From Acidobacteriaceae bacterium (GTDB lineage: Bacteria; Acidobacteriota; Terriglobia; Terriglobales; Acidobacteriaceae): a DNA stretch of 64,000 bases. The notes under the pieces are model-generated. The model saw only the letters and a list, made by a program, of their open reading frames with translations, had not been told where the DNA came from and made no database searches. The stretch lies in contig CAHJWL010000003.1 in the NCBI GenBank assembly GCA_903642235.1, forward strand, positions 62,001 to 126,000. Direction: 5' to 3'. Shown piece after piece: positions 16,998 through 26,485 of the stretch; position 1 is the first letter of the stretch; every line of letters begins with the position of its first letter. The position numbers and the translations under genes were made by a program.

Positions 16998-19154
16998 ATG
17001 GAACGTACACTTCTGCCAGGTAAACCGTACCCGCTCGGTGCCACGGCAAGTTCAAAGGGAACCAACTTCGCCCTCTTCTCCGAAAATGCGTCTGCCGTCA
17101 GTGTCTGCTTCTTTGACGAGTCCGGCAAGCAGACCGACTGTATTGCCCTGCGCGAACGTACGGCTTTCGTCTGGCATGGTTTGGTCCGCAACATTAAACC
17201 CGGTCAACGCTACGGGTACCGTGTCGATGGACCCTGGGAGCCCGAGCAGGGTCTTCGTTTTAATGCCAGTAAGCTGCTCCTTGATCCCTACGCGAAAGCA
17301 ATCTCCGGTGACGTAGACGCGAAAGCACCGATCTTCGCCTATGACGTAAAAAGCGGCGACGACCTGAAGCGAGATGAGCAGGACTCTGCCCCGGGTGTGC
17401 CCAAATCCATTGTGATCGACAACAAGTTCGACTGGGAGAACGACTGCTCCCCTGAGATACCGCTCGCCGACTCCATCATCTATGAGGTCAATGTTCGTGG
17501 TTACTCCATCCATAACCCCGACGTCCCGGAACAGATTCGCGGTACCTATGCCGGTCTCGCTTCACCGGCCAGTATCGAGTACCTGAAGAAGCTCGGCGTC
17601 ACAGCAGTAGAACTCCTTCCCGTCCATCACTTCATTGATGAAGGTCATCTCGTCGACCGCGGTCTGCGTGACTATTGGGGTTACAACACGCTCGGTTATT
17701 TCGCTCCCATGGCGCGCTACAGCTCAACCGGCGATACCGGCGGCCAAGTGCGCGAGTTCAAGGAGATGGTTAAGGCTCTCCACAAGGAAGGTATCGAGGT
17801 CATCCTTGACGTGGTGTACAACCACACCTGCGAAGGCAATGAAAAGGGCCCGTCACTCTCCTGGAAGGGCGTCGATAACACCACGTACTACCGTCTTATG
17901 GAAGGCGACGGCCGGCACTACATGGATTACACCGGCACCGGCAACACCCTTAACATGATGAATCCGCAGGTCCTCAAGATGGTGATGGACTCGCTTCGTT
18001 ACTGGGTGCTCGAGATGCACATCGACGGCTTCCGCTTTGATCTCGCCTCCACGCTGGCACGTGAACTGCACGACGTTTCGAAGCTGTCGAGCTTCTTCGA
18101 TACCATCAACCAGGATCCGACGCTGGCTGACGTGAAGCTTATTGCTGAGCCATGGGACGTCGGCGAGGGCGGCTATCAGGTCGGAAACTTTCCTGTTGTC
18201 TGGGCGGAATGGAACGGCAAGTATCGCGATACTGTTCGCCGCTTCTGGAAGGGCGATGAAGGTACCCTGTCCGACTTTGCCTATCGTCTTACCGGTTCAT
18301 CAGACCTCTACCAATCTGATGGTCGAAAGCCGTATGCCTCCATCAACTTCATCACGGCGCATGACGGCTTCACACTCTGCGACATGGTGAGTTACAACGA
18401 AAAACACAATGAAGCAAACGGCGATAACAACACCGACGGTGCTAACGATAACGACAGCTGGAACATGGGTGCCGAAGGACCGACGGATGATCCGGTCATC
18501 AACGAGATGCGCGAACGGCAGACGCGCAACTTTCTGACGACTCTTATCCTCTCGCAAGGTGTTCCCATGCTGTGCGGCGGCGATGAAGTCGCCCGCTCGC
18601 AGCGCGGCAACAATAATGGCTACTGCCAGGATGACGAACTCACCTGGTACGACTGGAAGCTTGACGAGCCACGCACACGCCTGCTTGAGTTCACCTCAAA
18701 GCTGATCAACCTGCGCAAGCAGCATCCCAATCTGCACCGGCGCAAGTTCTTCCAGGACCGCACGATCAAGGGCTCTGTAGTTCGCGATATCGTCTGGTAC
18801 AGCACAGACGGAAGTGAACTCAGTGACGAGCAGTGGAGTGCCGACTGGAACCGCAATCTCGGAGTTCTGCTGAACGGGACCACGCTGCAGGTGAGCGATG
18901 AAGAGGGGCAGCCCGTAACGGACGACAGCTTCCTGATCCTGGTCAATGCCTACCACGAGGGTGTCGAGTTCACACTTCCCGATCCGCCGCATGGCAAACC
19001 CTGGATCCAGCTTATCGACACGCAGCACATTGAGGATCCGTTCAGAGAAGTTCCCTTCTCCGACAAGGTTATCCTCGGCGGCCGATCCATGCGCGTCTTC
19101 CGTGATGGCCCGGGTCCCCTCGGGCCGGATACTCAGTCAGCAAAAGAGGCCTAG
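16998..19154 (+). CDS. glgX: Glycogen debranching enzyme
   Basis: GlgX, 718 residues, is a GH13 isoamylase-type enzyme that hydrolyses alpha-1,6 branches of glycogen trimmed by phosphorylase. The N-terminal CBM48 domain has PYPLGATASSKGTNFALFS. The catalytic residues lie in DGFRFDLAS (nucleophile Asp near residue 347), LIAEPWDVG (acid/base Glu) and NFITAHDGFTL (transition-state Asp). PMLCGGDEVARSQRGNNN is a GlgX signature. AGGAAG precedes the start. The gene faces glgA across a shared terminator, so breakdown and synthesis of storage glucan are encoded back to back but on separate transcripts. Confidence 0.95.
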   Translation: MERTLLPGKPYPLGATASSKGTNFALFSENASAVSVCFFDESGKQTDCIALRERTAFVWHGLVRNIKPGQRYGYRVDGPWEPEQGLRFNASKLLLDPYAKAISGDVDAKAPIFAYDVKSGDDLKRDEQDSAPGVPKSIVIDNKFDWENDCSPEIPLADSIIYEVNVRGYSIHNPDVPEQIRGTYAGLASPASIEYLKKLGVTAVELLPVHHFIDEGHLVDRGLRDYWGYNTLGYFAPMARYSSTGDTGGQVREFKEMVKALHKEGIEVILDVVYNHTCEGNEKGPSLSWKGVDNTTYYRLMEGDGRHYMDYTGTGNTLNMMNPQVLKMVMDSLRYWVLEMHIDGFRFDLASTLARELHDVSKLSSFFDTINQDPTLADVKLIAEPWDVGEGGYQVGNFPVVWAEWNGKYRDTVRRFWKGDEGTLSDFAYRLTGSSDLYQSDGRKPYASINFITAHDGFTLCDMVSYNEKHNEANGDNNTDGANDNDSWNMGAEGPTDDPVINEMRERQTRNFLTTLILSQGVPMLCGGDEVARSQRGNNNGYCQDDELTWYDWKLDEPRTRLLEFTSKLINLRKQHPNLHRRKFFQDRTIKGSVVRDIVWYSTDGSELSDEQWSADWNRNLGVLLNGTTLQVSDEEGQPVTDDSFLILVNAYHEGVEFTLPDPPHGKPWIQLIDTQHIEDPFREVPFSDKVILGGRSMRVFRDGPGPLGPDTQSAKEA

Positions 19155-19178
19155 AGCTCAGCAAACTCACGAGCCCAT

Positions 19179-19209
19179 CTCTGGAGCAGCCGTAATGGCT
19201 GCTCCAGAG
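19179..19209. terminator. Bidirectional terminator between glgX and glgA
   Basis: The 13-base arms CTCTGGAGCAGCC (19179-19191) and GGCTGCTCCAGAG (19197-19209) are perfectly complementary around GTAAT. It lies 24 bases behind the glgX stop and 18 bases from the glgA stop, so it can serve both converging genes. No U-tract is obvious on either side. Confidence 0.75.
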
Positions 19210-19227
19210 CCACGTAGGAGACAGATT

Positions 19228-20460
19228 TCAGGGAAGCTGGACCGATTGCGACTTCGCTGCGATCAGCTTTTCATAGAGCTGCACAGTCTGGTCAGCAATC
19301 GCCTCCCAGCTGAACAGGGCCTCCACCCGGGCGCGGCCTGCCTCGCCGAACTGGCGGCAGAGCGCCGGATCAGCCATCAATTCGGTGAGTCGTGCCGCCA
19401 GATCTTTCGCGAATGCAGCTGCGTCGACAGGAAATCCTGTCACCGGATCAGGCGCAAACGGCACGAGATACCCCGTCTCCCCTTCGACGACAACCTCCAG
19501 AATGCCGCCAGTCGCACTCGCGACCACCGGGGCGCGGCACGCCATTGCCTCAAGATTGATAATGCCGAACGGCTCATATACGGACGGACAGCAGAAGACC
19601 CGGCAGTGGCTGTAGAGCTCAATCGCCTCTTCCTTTGTCACCATCTTCTCGATCCAGACGATATCGCCGCCGGCAGCCCGCGCGTCTTCCACCTTCGTGC
19701 GCATCTCCGCCGCGATCTCCGGTGTGTCCGGCGCACCCGCACAGAGCACCACCTGCGTTCCTCTGGGCAGTAAAGGAATTGCGTCGACCAGGTGCGTAAC
19801 CCCCTTCTGCCGCGTGATCCGCCCGACAAACAGAATGTAGGGCCGGCCGGCATCAACGCCATAGGTTTCCAGTGCGGTCTGACTCTCGGCCTTCTGGTAC
19901 TGCTTGAGATCGATCCCGTTATAGATCACATGGATCTTGGCTTCTTGGACTTCCGGGTATGCCTTCAAAATGTCTGCCTTCGTACCCTGTGACACGGCAA
20001 TCACGGCATCCGCATCGAGAATGGCAGTCCGCTCCATCCACGAACTCATCGCATACCCTGATCCAAGCTGCTCCGCCTTCCAGGCCCGCAGCGGCTCCAG
20101 GCTGTGCGTAGTGAGCACAAAGGGCACACCGTAGAGCTTCTTCGCCAGAAAGCCTGCCATGCTGGCGTACCAGGTGTGCGTATGCACGACGTCGATCGCG
20201 CCGAGCTCCTTCATCTGCTGCAGATTGAGCGCGAGCGCATCCAGAGCTGTCTTGAACTTCTCTGTCGTCCCATCTGTGATCTGCCGCGCCGGCTCTTCTC
20301 CACGCACAGAGAGAGACCCGCTTTCACTCTGTTGTTCACCCCAGCAGTGCACCTCCACCATGATGCGTTTGGCCAGCTCCCGGCTCAGGTATTCCACGTG
20401 CACACCGGCTCCTCCGTACACCGCCGGTGGGTACTCCCGCGTCATAAGACCGACCCGCAT
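19228..20460 (-). CDS. glgA: GT4-type glycogen synthase (Corynebacterium type)
   Basis: The 410-residue protein belongs to GT family 4, with GAGVHVEYL at the N-terminal acceptor/donor loop, a cytosolic GT-B fold, LFVGRITRQKGVTHL, and EPFGIINLEAMACRAPVVAS as the donor-binding E-x7-E motif. This is the actinobacterial glycogen-synthase family (MRVGLMTREYPPAVYGG start), distinct from the GT5 GlgA of E. coli; the M. tuberculosis relative GlgM makes maltose 1-phosphate from ADP-glucose and glucose 1-phosphate. Which of the two reactions is run cannot be told here. The ATG at 20460 has GGAGCGAGG upstream; the frame extends to 20493. Confidence 0.88.
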   Translation of the reverse strand: MRVGLMTREYPPAVYGGAGVHVEYLSRELAKRIMVEVHCWGEQQSESGSLSVRGEEPARQITDGTTEKFKTALDALALNLQQMKELGAIDVVHTHTWYASMAGFLAKKLYGVPFVLTTHSLEPLRAWKAEQLGSGYAMSSWMERTAILDADAVIAVSQGTKADILKAYPEVQEAKIHVIYNGIDLKQYQKAESQTALETYGVDAGRPYILFVGRITRQKGVTHLVDAIPLLPRGTQVVLCAGAPDTPEIAAEMRTKVEDARAAGGDIVWIEKMVTKEEAIELYSHCRVFCCPSVYEPFGIINLEAMACRAPVVASATGGILEVVVEGETGYLVPFAPDPVTGFPVDAAAFAKDLAARLTELMADPALCRQFGEAGRARVEALFSWEAIADQTVQLYEKLIAAKSQSVQLP

Positions 20461-20629
20461 GCCTGCCTCGCTCCTGCCGCCGCGCCGTGCCAAGCGACGC
20501 TCCAGATTCTAGTTACGAAGGAGTACCAGGGCAAACCAGCCGGTCAGGAAAGCAGCTAACCGTTACAAGCGCGCCGCACGTCTTAGACTGAAAGTGGTGG
20601 TATACGTCACGCCGCCAGAGGGTCCTGAC

Positions 20630-22660
20630 ATGCTCTTTGCTCCCGAACCTCAGCAGATTACGGATCAGTTCGCTTCGGAGATCGAAGATCTGCGGACGAT
20701 TGCCAGGATGCACAACCTTGCTGTGGGAAGCCCGGAGCGCCTCGCGGCTCTCCCCCTGTGCATCTCCCAGGATGGCCGGCTGCGCTCTGACGTCACCGAG
20801 TTTGTCCGGTCGCTGCAACTTCGAGACCGAAACCTGGCTCTTCCGGACGTCCTCTCCATGATCCTGACTGCCATTGGCGGTTCATCCGCGCTCCATCGCA
20901 ATCGTGATCTGGCTGAGGCCATTGACCTTACGGGCGGTTTTCTTGCATCCCTGGGTGGCTGGCCCGGGTCGTCCGTCGAGCCGCTGACCGACATTGACAA
21001 CCCTTCCAGCTATGACCCGCGCCTGGATTTCGCCGCTGGCGCTCACTCTGAGGCCTCAGAGGAAGATCTCACTGGAAAAAGGCTCTCGCACAATCTCATA
21101 CCTGAAGCGCCCTCCACGCCCGACATAGAGGAAGTGACTGTGAGAGACCCTGATGGGGCTGTGAGCCTTGCTGAGATTACGCAGGCTCTGGCGCGTCTCG
21201 AACGTGGCACTCTGGAGCTTCGGGTGCATCTGGACTCAATCGATCAGCGCATCTGCCGCATGGAGCCGCTGCTCGAGACCAGCCCTATGGTAAGCGTTCC
21301 AGAGCCGCCGCCCGATCCACCCTCACGACCCGATCGTCCGAGCACCTCTTACGAAACCTCGTCAGAGGCTCCGCTAATTCATCGCGACTCCGAGCACCCG
21401 CGCGTTCCGCCACGGGACAGATGGGGGAGTCTCAGCAGACCTGCGGACTCCCTCGACGTTCTGAAGGAACAACGCCGCATTTCCCTGATGTCGAACTTCC
21501 CGGAGTCGGCTTCCACCACCGCCTCCTCGACTGTTCTGCAGGCACCAGCCAAACCCGCAACCCCGCCTCGCCCGGCGGCTCCCACTCGAGCCGCGGCACC
21601 GACGCAAACAGCTGGTGCCGATCCTGTTCCACACCCCCGCATGCAACAACCCAGGCGCGACCGGTTCTCCGCCGCGCGTGAGATCCCTGGCACAGCCGCC
21701 GAGTTTGATCCTCTCTACTCCGCACCTGAGGCGGATCTACCATCACGCGCTGCCCCCATCACTGTGCCACACAAGCCCGTCGTACCTGCAGCTGCCGAGG
21801 TCAACGGATGGCGTGGACACAGTCCAGCGTCTCAAGTGCAAATACCAGGTCCCGCGACCACCCGATCGCCGGAGGCGCCTGTCACCGCAGAACCCTTGTC
21901 CTCTGTCTCCGAGCCGGCGATCTCAGAGCCGCACTGGAAGCCGCTTCCCGCACACACTCCGGTTTACCTCACGGAAGCCGCTCTTCCGGTTGTCGCGCCG
22001 CCTCTGCTTCACATTGCCGCAGTCGCCGAGCCTGAGCAGCACCGGCGATCGCGATGGGTTCCCGGCGTAGCTGCCGCGGCTGTGCTGGGTGCTGCCGGCT
22101 TTCTCTATGTCAACGGGCTGCCCTCGATCCTCAATGACTGGGTCGGCGGCAGCAGCGGCAATGCCATCTCCTCTGGCTCACAGGCAGACACGCCGCAGCC
22201 CACGGCTGTCGATCCCTCTCGCTCTTCGGAGTCCCGCTCGGTCTCGTCGGCCCCCCGCGCCAGTGCGGGCGGCACTCCACCGTCCTTCGCAGGCCGTACG
22301 CCTGGCGCGCAGGATAGTGTCACACCTATGCAGAGTGTTGACCGCGTCAATGGACCTACCTTCGTTCCCGGCGGCATCATGGATGGCTACCTGGTCGCCG
22401 CGCCTCGGCCTGAGTACCCCAGATTGGCAAGCCTTGCCGGCGTCAAGGGCAAAGTCTCAATGGAAGCCATGATCTCCAAGGAGGGGCAGATCGAAGCACT
22501 CAAGGTTCTCGGCGGGCCGCAACTCCTGCGCGATGCCGCAACAAACGCGGTCAGACAATGGCAGTATCGCCCCTTCGAGGTGAAAGGACATCCTGTTGAG
22601 GTCCGCACGATTATTCGTGTTGATGTCGCCTCCCGCACCGAAGCAGCTCCTGCAGACTAG
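20630..22660 (+). CDS. TonB-domain protein with long N-terminal cytoplasmic region
   Basis: A 676-residue protein. The first 110 residues are helical without a recognisable family; about residues 180-215 look like a coiled coil (ITQALARLERGTLELRVHLDS). A long Pro/Ser/Ala-rich stretch follows, then a single membrane segment at about 475-495 (VPGVAAAAVLGAAGFLYVNG), a short disordered linker, and a C-terminal TonB domain at about 585-676 (PEYPRLASLAGVKGKVSMEAMISKEG, NAVRQWQYRPFEV). The TonB domain should lie in the periplasm, leaving some 470 residues in the cytosol, far longer than in classical TonB. ATG 20630 follows GAGGG; a GTG at 20594 is in frame. ExbBD are not adjacent. Confidence 0.75.
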   Translation: MLFAPEPQQITDQFASEIEDLRTIARMHNLAVGSPERLAALPLCISQDGRLRSDVTEFVRSLQLRDRNLALPDVLSMILTAIGGSSALHRNRDLAEAIDLTGGFLASLGGWPGSSVEPLTDIDNPSSYDPRLDFAAGAHSEASEEDLTGKRLSHNLIPEAPSTPDIEEVTVRDPDGAVSLAEITQALARLERGTLELRVHLDSIDQRICRMEPLLETSPMVSVPEPPPDPPSRPDRPSTSYETSSEAPLIHRDSEHPRVPPRDRWGSLSRPADSLDVLKEQRRISLMSNFPESASTTASSTVLQAPAKPATPPRPAAPTRAAAPTQTAGADPVPHPRMQQPRRDRFSAAREIPGTAAEFDPLYSAPEADLPSRAAPITVPHKPVVPAAAEVNGWRGHSPASQVQIPGPATTRSPEAPVTAEPLSSVSEPAISEPHWKPLPAHTPVYLTEAALPVVAPPLLHIAAVAEPEQHRRSRWVPGVAAAAVLGAAGFLYVNGLPSILNDWVGGSSGNAISSGSQADTPQPTAVDPSRSSESRSVSSAPRASAGGTPPSFAGRTPGAQDSVTPMQSVDRVNGPTFVPGGIMDGYLVAAPRPEYPRLASLAGVKGKVSMEAMISKEGQIEALKVLGGPQLLRDAATNAVRQWQYRPFEVKGHPVEVRTIIRVDVASRTEAAPAD

Positions 22661-22938
22661 CTACCATTCAATTTCTTGCCGGACGAACCCCACAGCGTTC
22701 GAGAGCGCGCATCACGCCCTGCGGTCCCTAAGAGAGTCAAAAACCTGGTAAGGATCAGCACCGTCTCCGCACAACGGCCATGATAGAGAGCCCTGGATTG
22801 GGTAGGTCCGAGCGTCTCCCGTTGGGTGAACTTTTTGAGGACCGTCATACTGTAGTCCCGCAGTCAGCACTTGGATCTTGCGCGGCGATGCTGACGTCAG
22901 ACACAACCACACCCTGCCCTGCTGACTCCTATGCGCAT

Positions 22939-24258
22939 ATGAAACGTGTTGGTCTCTCCGCTGCCGCGATCCTGTTCCTGCCTCTTCTCGCTCACGCCCA
23001 GACTGCTCCGACCGACCAGACAGTTGGTCAACTTGAAACTGTTGCTACCTTCAACGGCCCAATGCCTACTGGGGTCACCGTCTCACATACCAACCGGATC
23101 TTTGTAAACTTTCCCCGGTGGGGGGACGACGTCCCCTTCACAGTGGCCGAGATCATCGCGGGAAAAGCAGTAGCCTACCCGAATGCGGAGATCAACAACT
23201 GGCCGGGCCGCTCCATGGCAAACCCCAACGCCTTCGCGGACGTGCAGGCAGATCAGACGCATTTCGTAAGCGTGCAGTCCGTCGTCGTGGACCCGATGCA
23301 AAGGCTCTGGATCCTTGACACCGGAGCACCTCTCTTGAAGAACATTGTGCCGGGCGGCCCCAAGCTTGTCTGCGTCGATCTGGCCACGAATACGGTGGTT
23401 AAAACTATTCTGCTGCCGCCGGAGGTGGCAGGCACAAACAGCTACATGAACGACGTGCGCTTTGATCTCAGGGTAGGTGAGACTGGTCCGCAGGACCCCA
23501 CATCCGCCATAGGCAGCAGGCCAGTCCCTGATCCTCGCACTCCGCCGCATGATCCCAAATTTCCCGTGGCACAGCGATCGCCCGGCGTGATCGACGCGAG
23601 TGCACCGGCGATACGCGGCACGGCGTACATCACAGACTCCTCCAGTCAGGGACCGAACGCGATCATCGTCGTTGATCTCGCAACCGGGAGGAGTATGCGT
23701 CGCCTGAACCAACACGTGAGCACCCAGAGCGAGCCGGGCTTTCTGATGTTTGCCGAAGGGCAACCGGTCTATCAGACGCTGCCGGGTCACCCGGCAGAGC
23801 CCGTCCTGTTTGCCGCCGACGGCATCGCCATCTCTGCGGATGGGAGCGAGCTGTTCTACTGCCCAATCAACTCCACAAAGCTCTACGCCGTGTCGACTCG
23901 GTTTCTGCGGGACAGATCGAAATCCGATGCAGACGTCGCCGGCACGGTCCGCATTGCCACTGGCAAGATGCCGTCCGATGGTCTCGAGTCTGATGCTGCA
24001 GGCAACGTCTATATGACGGATCCTGTAACAAACTCAATCCATCGCTTCAGTCCTTCGACCGGTCTGACAGAGACGCTTGCCCACGATCCGCGCCTGCTCT
24101 GGCCAGACACAATGAGCCTCTCCGACGATGGCTACCTGTATGTCACGGCTAATCAGCTGCATCGCCAGCCAACGATGCACAACGGCCAGGACCTCCGCCA
24201 GAAGCCGTATCAGCTGTTCCGCATCAAGGTCCAGGCGAAGCCTGTACGCCTCATGTGA
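22939..24258 (+). CDS. Secreted major-royal-jelly/yellow-family protein
   Basis: A 439-residue exported protein with a clear signal peptide (MKRVGLSAAAILFLPLLAHAQ). The mature part resembles the bacterial MRJP/yellow family, a six-bladed beta-propeller: FVNFPRWGDDVPFTVAEI early, LWILDTGAPLL, GTAYITDSS, and LFYCPINSTKLYAVST. Insect yellow proteins include dopachrome-converting enzymes; bacterial members are mostly uncharacterised, and a lactonase-like role is possible. The ATG at 22939 is chosen because the signal peptide starts there; the frame is open to 22780. The 278-base stretch before it, after the TonB gene, holds no recognisable gene, only a CTGACGTCAG palindrome at 22891-22900. Confidence 0.8.
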   Translation: MKRVGLSAAAILFLPLLAHAQTAPTDQTVGQLETVATFNGPMPTGVTVSHTNRIFVNFPRWGDDVPFTVAEIIAGKAVAYPNAEINNWPGRSMANPNAFADVQADQTHFVSVQSVVVDPMQRLWILDTGAPLLKNIVPGGPKLVCVDLATNTVVKTILLPPEVAGTNSYMNDVRFDLRVGETGPQDPTSAIGSRPVPDPRTPPHDPKFPVAQRSPGVIDASAPAIRGTAYITDSSSQGPNAIIVVDLATGRSMRRLNQHVSTQSEPGFLMFAEGQPVYQTLPGHPAEPVLFAADGIAISADGSELFYCPINSTKLYAVSTRFLRDRSKSDADVAGTVRIATGKMPSDGLESDAAGNVYMTDPVTNSIHRFSPSTGLTETLAHDPRLLWPDTMSLSDDGYLYVTANQLHRQPTMHNGQDLRQKPYQLFRIKVQAKPVRLM

Positions 24259-24316
24259 TGCCGTGAGAAGCATGTGCACAGGAGTGAACGCGCGAGTTTA
24301 GAATGGGCGGACTTCG

Positions 24317-26368
24317 ATGCGAGCTCCTCCCTTCGTTACGGGTCTCACGATCGGTCTGAGCGCCTTTCTGCTCTTCAGCATCGAGCCTCTCAGCTCCAGG
24401 GAACTGCTGCCTCGCATGGGAGGGTCATCAGCCGTCTGGCTGACCTCCCTGTGCTTCTGCCAGGTAGCCCTGCTGCTGGGCTACAGCTACGCGGCCCTGC
24501 TGGTGCGTCTCCGCCCGGAGCGCCTCGCGGGCTGGCTGCACGTGAGCGCGCTCGCTGCTGCCGTGTGCTGGATCGCGCTTGCCTCGCCGATGAGAGTGCC
24601 ACCCCCGGCGCTTGCCGAAGACAGTCCTGCATGGACGATCTTCGCGCTCCTGGTGTACCGCATCGGTCTTCCCTTTCTTCTCCTCAGTGCCACGTCCCCG
24701 CTGTTGCAGGTCTGGCCGGCACAGCAGGCTCATCGACCGGTCCGCTTCGGTTTATTCGGTCTGTCAAATGCTGTCTCGCTGCTGGCGCTTCTGGCATACC
24801 CGACTCTCATAGAGCCGCGTCTCGCCCTCTCCCGGCAACGCACGATCTGGGCAGCCGGATTCGGTCTGTACGCGCTGCTTTGCGGCTGGGTGGTAATCAG
24901 CAGCTCCGGACGATCGCCCGCTTCCTTCGCGCAGCAGCATGCGACTCGCGTCACCCCTCGAACGACCCCCGGGCAGGTAGGGCGATGGCTCCTGCTTAGC
25001 GCCGTAGCCGCAGTACAGCTGTGTGCCGTGACCAGTCACCTGACTGAAAACGTGGCCGCGCTTCCCTTGCTTTGGGTGGTTCCGCTCGGCGTATACCTGC
25101 TCAGCTTCGTGGTGGCCTTTGACCTCTCAAACATCTACCGGCGAGAGATCGTGCTGCGCTTTCTGGTTGTTCTGCTCGCCGGGCTCGGGTATCTGCTCTC
25201 GAAGACTGACGTCAGTCTGCCACTGGGCCTAGGTGTCGGCTTTTTTCTCACCGAGCTTTTTCTTGCATGCTGGTTCTGTCATGCGGAGCTATACCAGCTC
25301 AGACCTCCGCAGGCCGCCGAAGCAACGCTCTTCTATCTGGTCCTCGCCGCCGGCGGCGCTCTTGGAACCGCGTTTTCTTCCCTTCTGGCTCCGCTGCTCT
25401 TCAACGCAAACTATGATCTCCCAGTCGCCTTCGCGATAACAGCCGCGGCAGCGACCCTTATGGCATGGCACGAGGGCTGGAGCCGGCGTCTGCTCTGGAT
25501 GACTTCGACTATTCTGTGCGTGCTTCTCGCCAGCCGGCTGCATACTGCCTATGCGCGTGAGGCTATCTTCCAAACGCGAAACTTCTATGGCAGCCTGCGC
25601 GTCAAGCAGACCGAACTCCCGGTCCAGGCCGAAAGCTCTCGCCTGCTTCTGCATGGCACTATCGAGCACGGCATGCAGTGGTTCGCTCCCGGGTTCCGCG
25701 GCGAGCCGCTGACCTACTACGGTCGCGACTCAGGGGTAGGACGAGCACTTACGCTCTCCTGCGATCGGCGTGCGCGAACCATCGGTGTTATCGGTCTCGG
25801 AGCAGGAACCCTGGCGGCGTATGGCCGTGCGGGTGACATGCTGCGCTTCTACGAGATCAACCCCGCTGTGACGCAGATCGCAAAGGAGCTGTTTACCTAC
25901 CTTCGCGAATCAAAGGCTGCAGTCACGATCGTCGAGGGCGACGCCCGGCAGTCGCTTGAGCGGGAAGGCCAAAGCAGATTTGACGTGCTGGTTGTAGACG
26001 CCTTTTCCGGCGACGCGATTCCAGTTCACCTGCTGACGACCGAGGCGATGAGACTTTATCGCCAGCACCTGCGAGCAGACGGAGTTCTGGCTTTTCACAT
26101 CTCGAACCAGTACCTGGATCTTGCGCCCGTGCTCTCGGCGTTGGCGGCGCGAGAAGGTCTAACGGCTCGAGTGGTCAACTCTCCAGCAGATAGCGCACAC
26201 GGCATCTTCGCGGCGCGCTGGGTGCTGCTCGCGTCGCCTGATGCTTGCCTTCTGGCCGGACCCGACGGAGGTCCGGGTGAGCCGTTGCAACCATCGTCCA
26301 TACCGGCGTGGACGGATGATTATTCGAGCCTTCTGCCCATCGTGCGCTGGGGCGGGCAGGCGCGCTGA
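24317..26368 (+). CDS. Membrane protein fused to spermidine-synthase-like domain
   Basis: The 683-residue protein has about 11-12 hydrophobic segments over residues 5-410, then a cytosolic Rossmann methyltransferase-like domain from about 470. Its SAM-type motif is IGVIGLGAGTLAAYG, the acidic end of strand two is FYEINPAV, and motif DAFSGDAIPVHLLT resembles the aminopropyltransferase catalytic region. Fusions of this type are widespread and usually annotated as spermidine synthase, but the polyamine-binding aspartates are not all conserved and real polyamine synthesis is unproven. No speD or speA gene is nearby. TAGAAT lies 12 bases before the ATG. Confidence 0.75.
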   Translation: MRAPPFVTGLTIGLSAFLLFSIEPLSSRELLPRMGGSSAVWLTSLCFCQVALLLGYSYAALLVRLRPERLAGWLHVSALAAAVCWIALASPMRVPPPALAEDSPAWTIFALLVYRIGLPFLLLSATSPLLQVWPAQQAHRPVRFGLFGLSNAVSLLALLAYPTLIEPRLALSRQRTIWAAGFGLYALLCGWVVISSSGRSPASFAQQHATRVTPRTTPGQVGRWLLLSAVAAVQLCAVTSHLTENVAALPLLWVVPLGVYLLSFVVAFDLSNIYRREIVLRFLVVLLAGLGYLLSKTDVSLPLGLGVGFFLTELFLACWFCHAELYQLRPPQAAEATLFYLVLAAGGALGTAFSSLLAPLLFNANYDLPVAFAITAAAATLMAWHEGWSRRLLWMTSTILCVLLASRLHTAYAREAIFQTRNFYGSLRVKQTELPVQAESSRLLLHGTIEHGMQWFAPGFRGEPLTYYGRDSGVGRALTLSCDRRARTIGVIGLGAGTLAAYGRAGDMLRFYEINPAVTQIAKELFTYLRESKAAVTIVEGDARQSLEREGQSRFDVLVVDAFSGDAIPVHLLTTEAMRLYRQHLRADGVLAFHISNQYLDLAPVLSALAAREGLTARVVNSPADSAHGIFAARWVLLASPDACLLAGPDGGPGEPLQPSSIPAWTDDYSSLLPIVRWGGQAR

Positions 26369-26485
26369 CCCTCTCAATATCGCAACGAAGGCGCACATCA
26401 TGGCTGAGGGATAATAGACACGGACTCGCGCCCCCAACACGTCCCAACCTCTACGCATCTCACAGGAACAAATGGAGTCTGCTGC

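Noticed and set aside
22891..22900. CTGACGTCAG palindrome before the royal-jelly-type gene
   Set aside because: Ten-base palindromes are expected by chance in a window this size, and no promoter elements line up with it.
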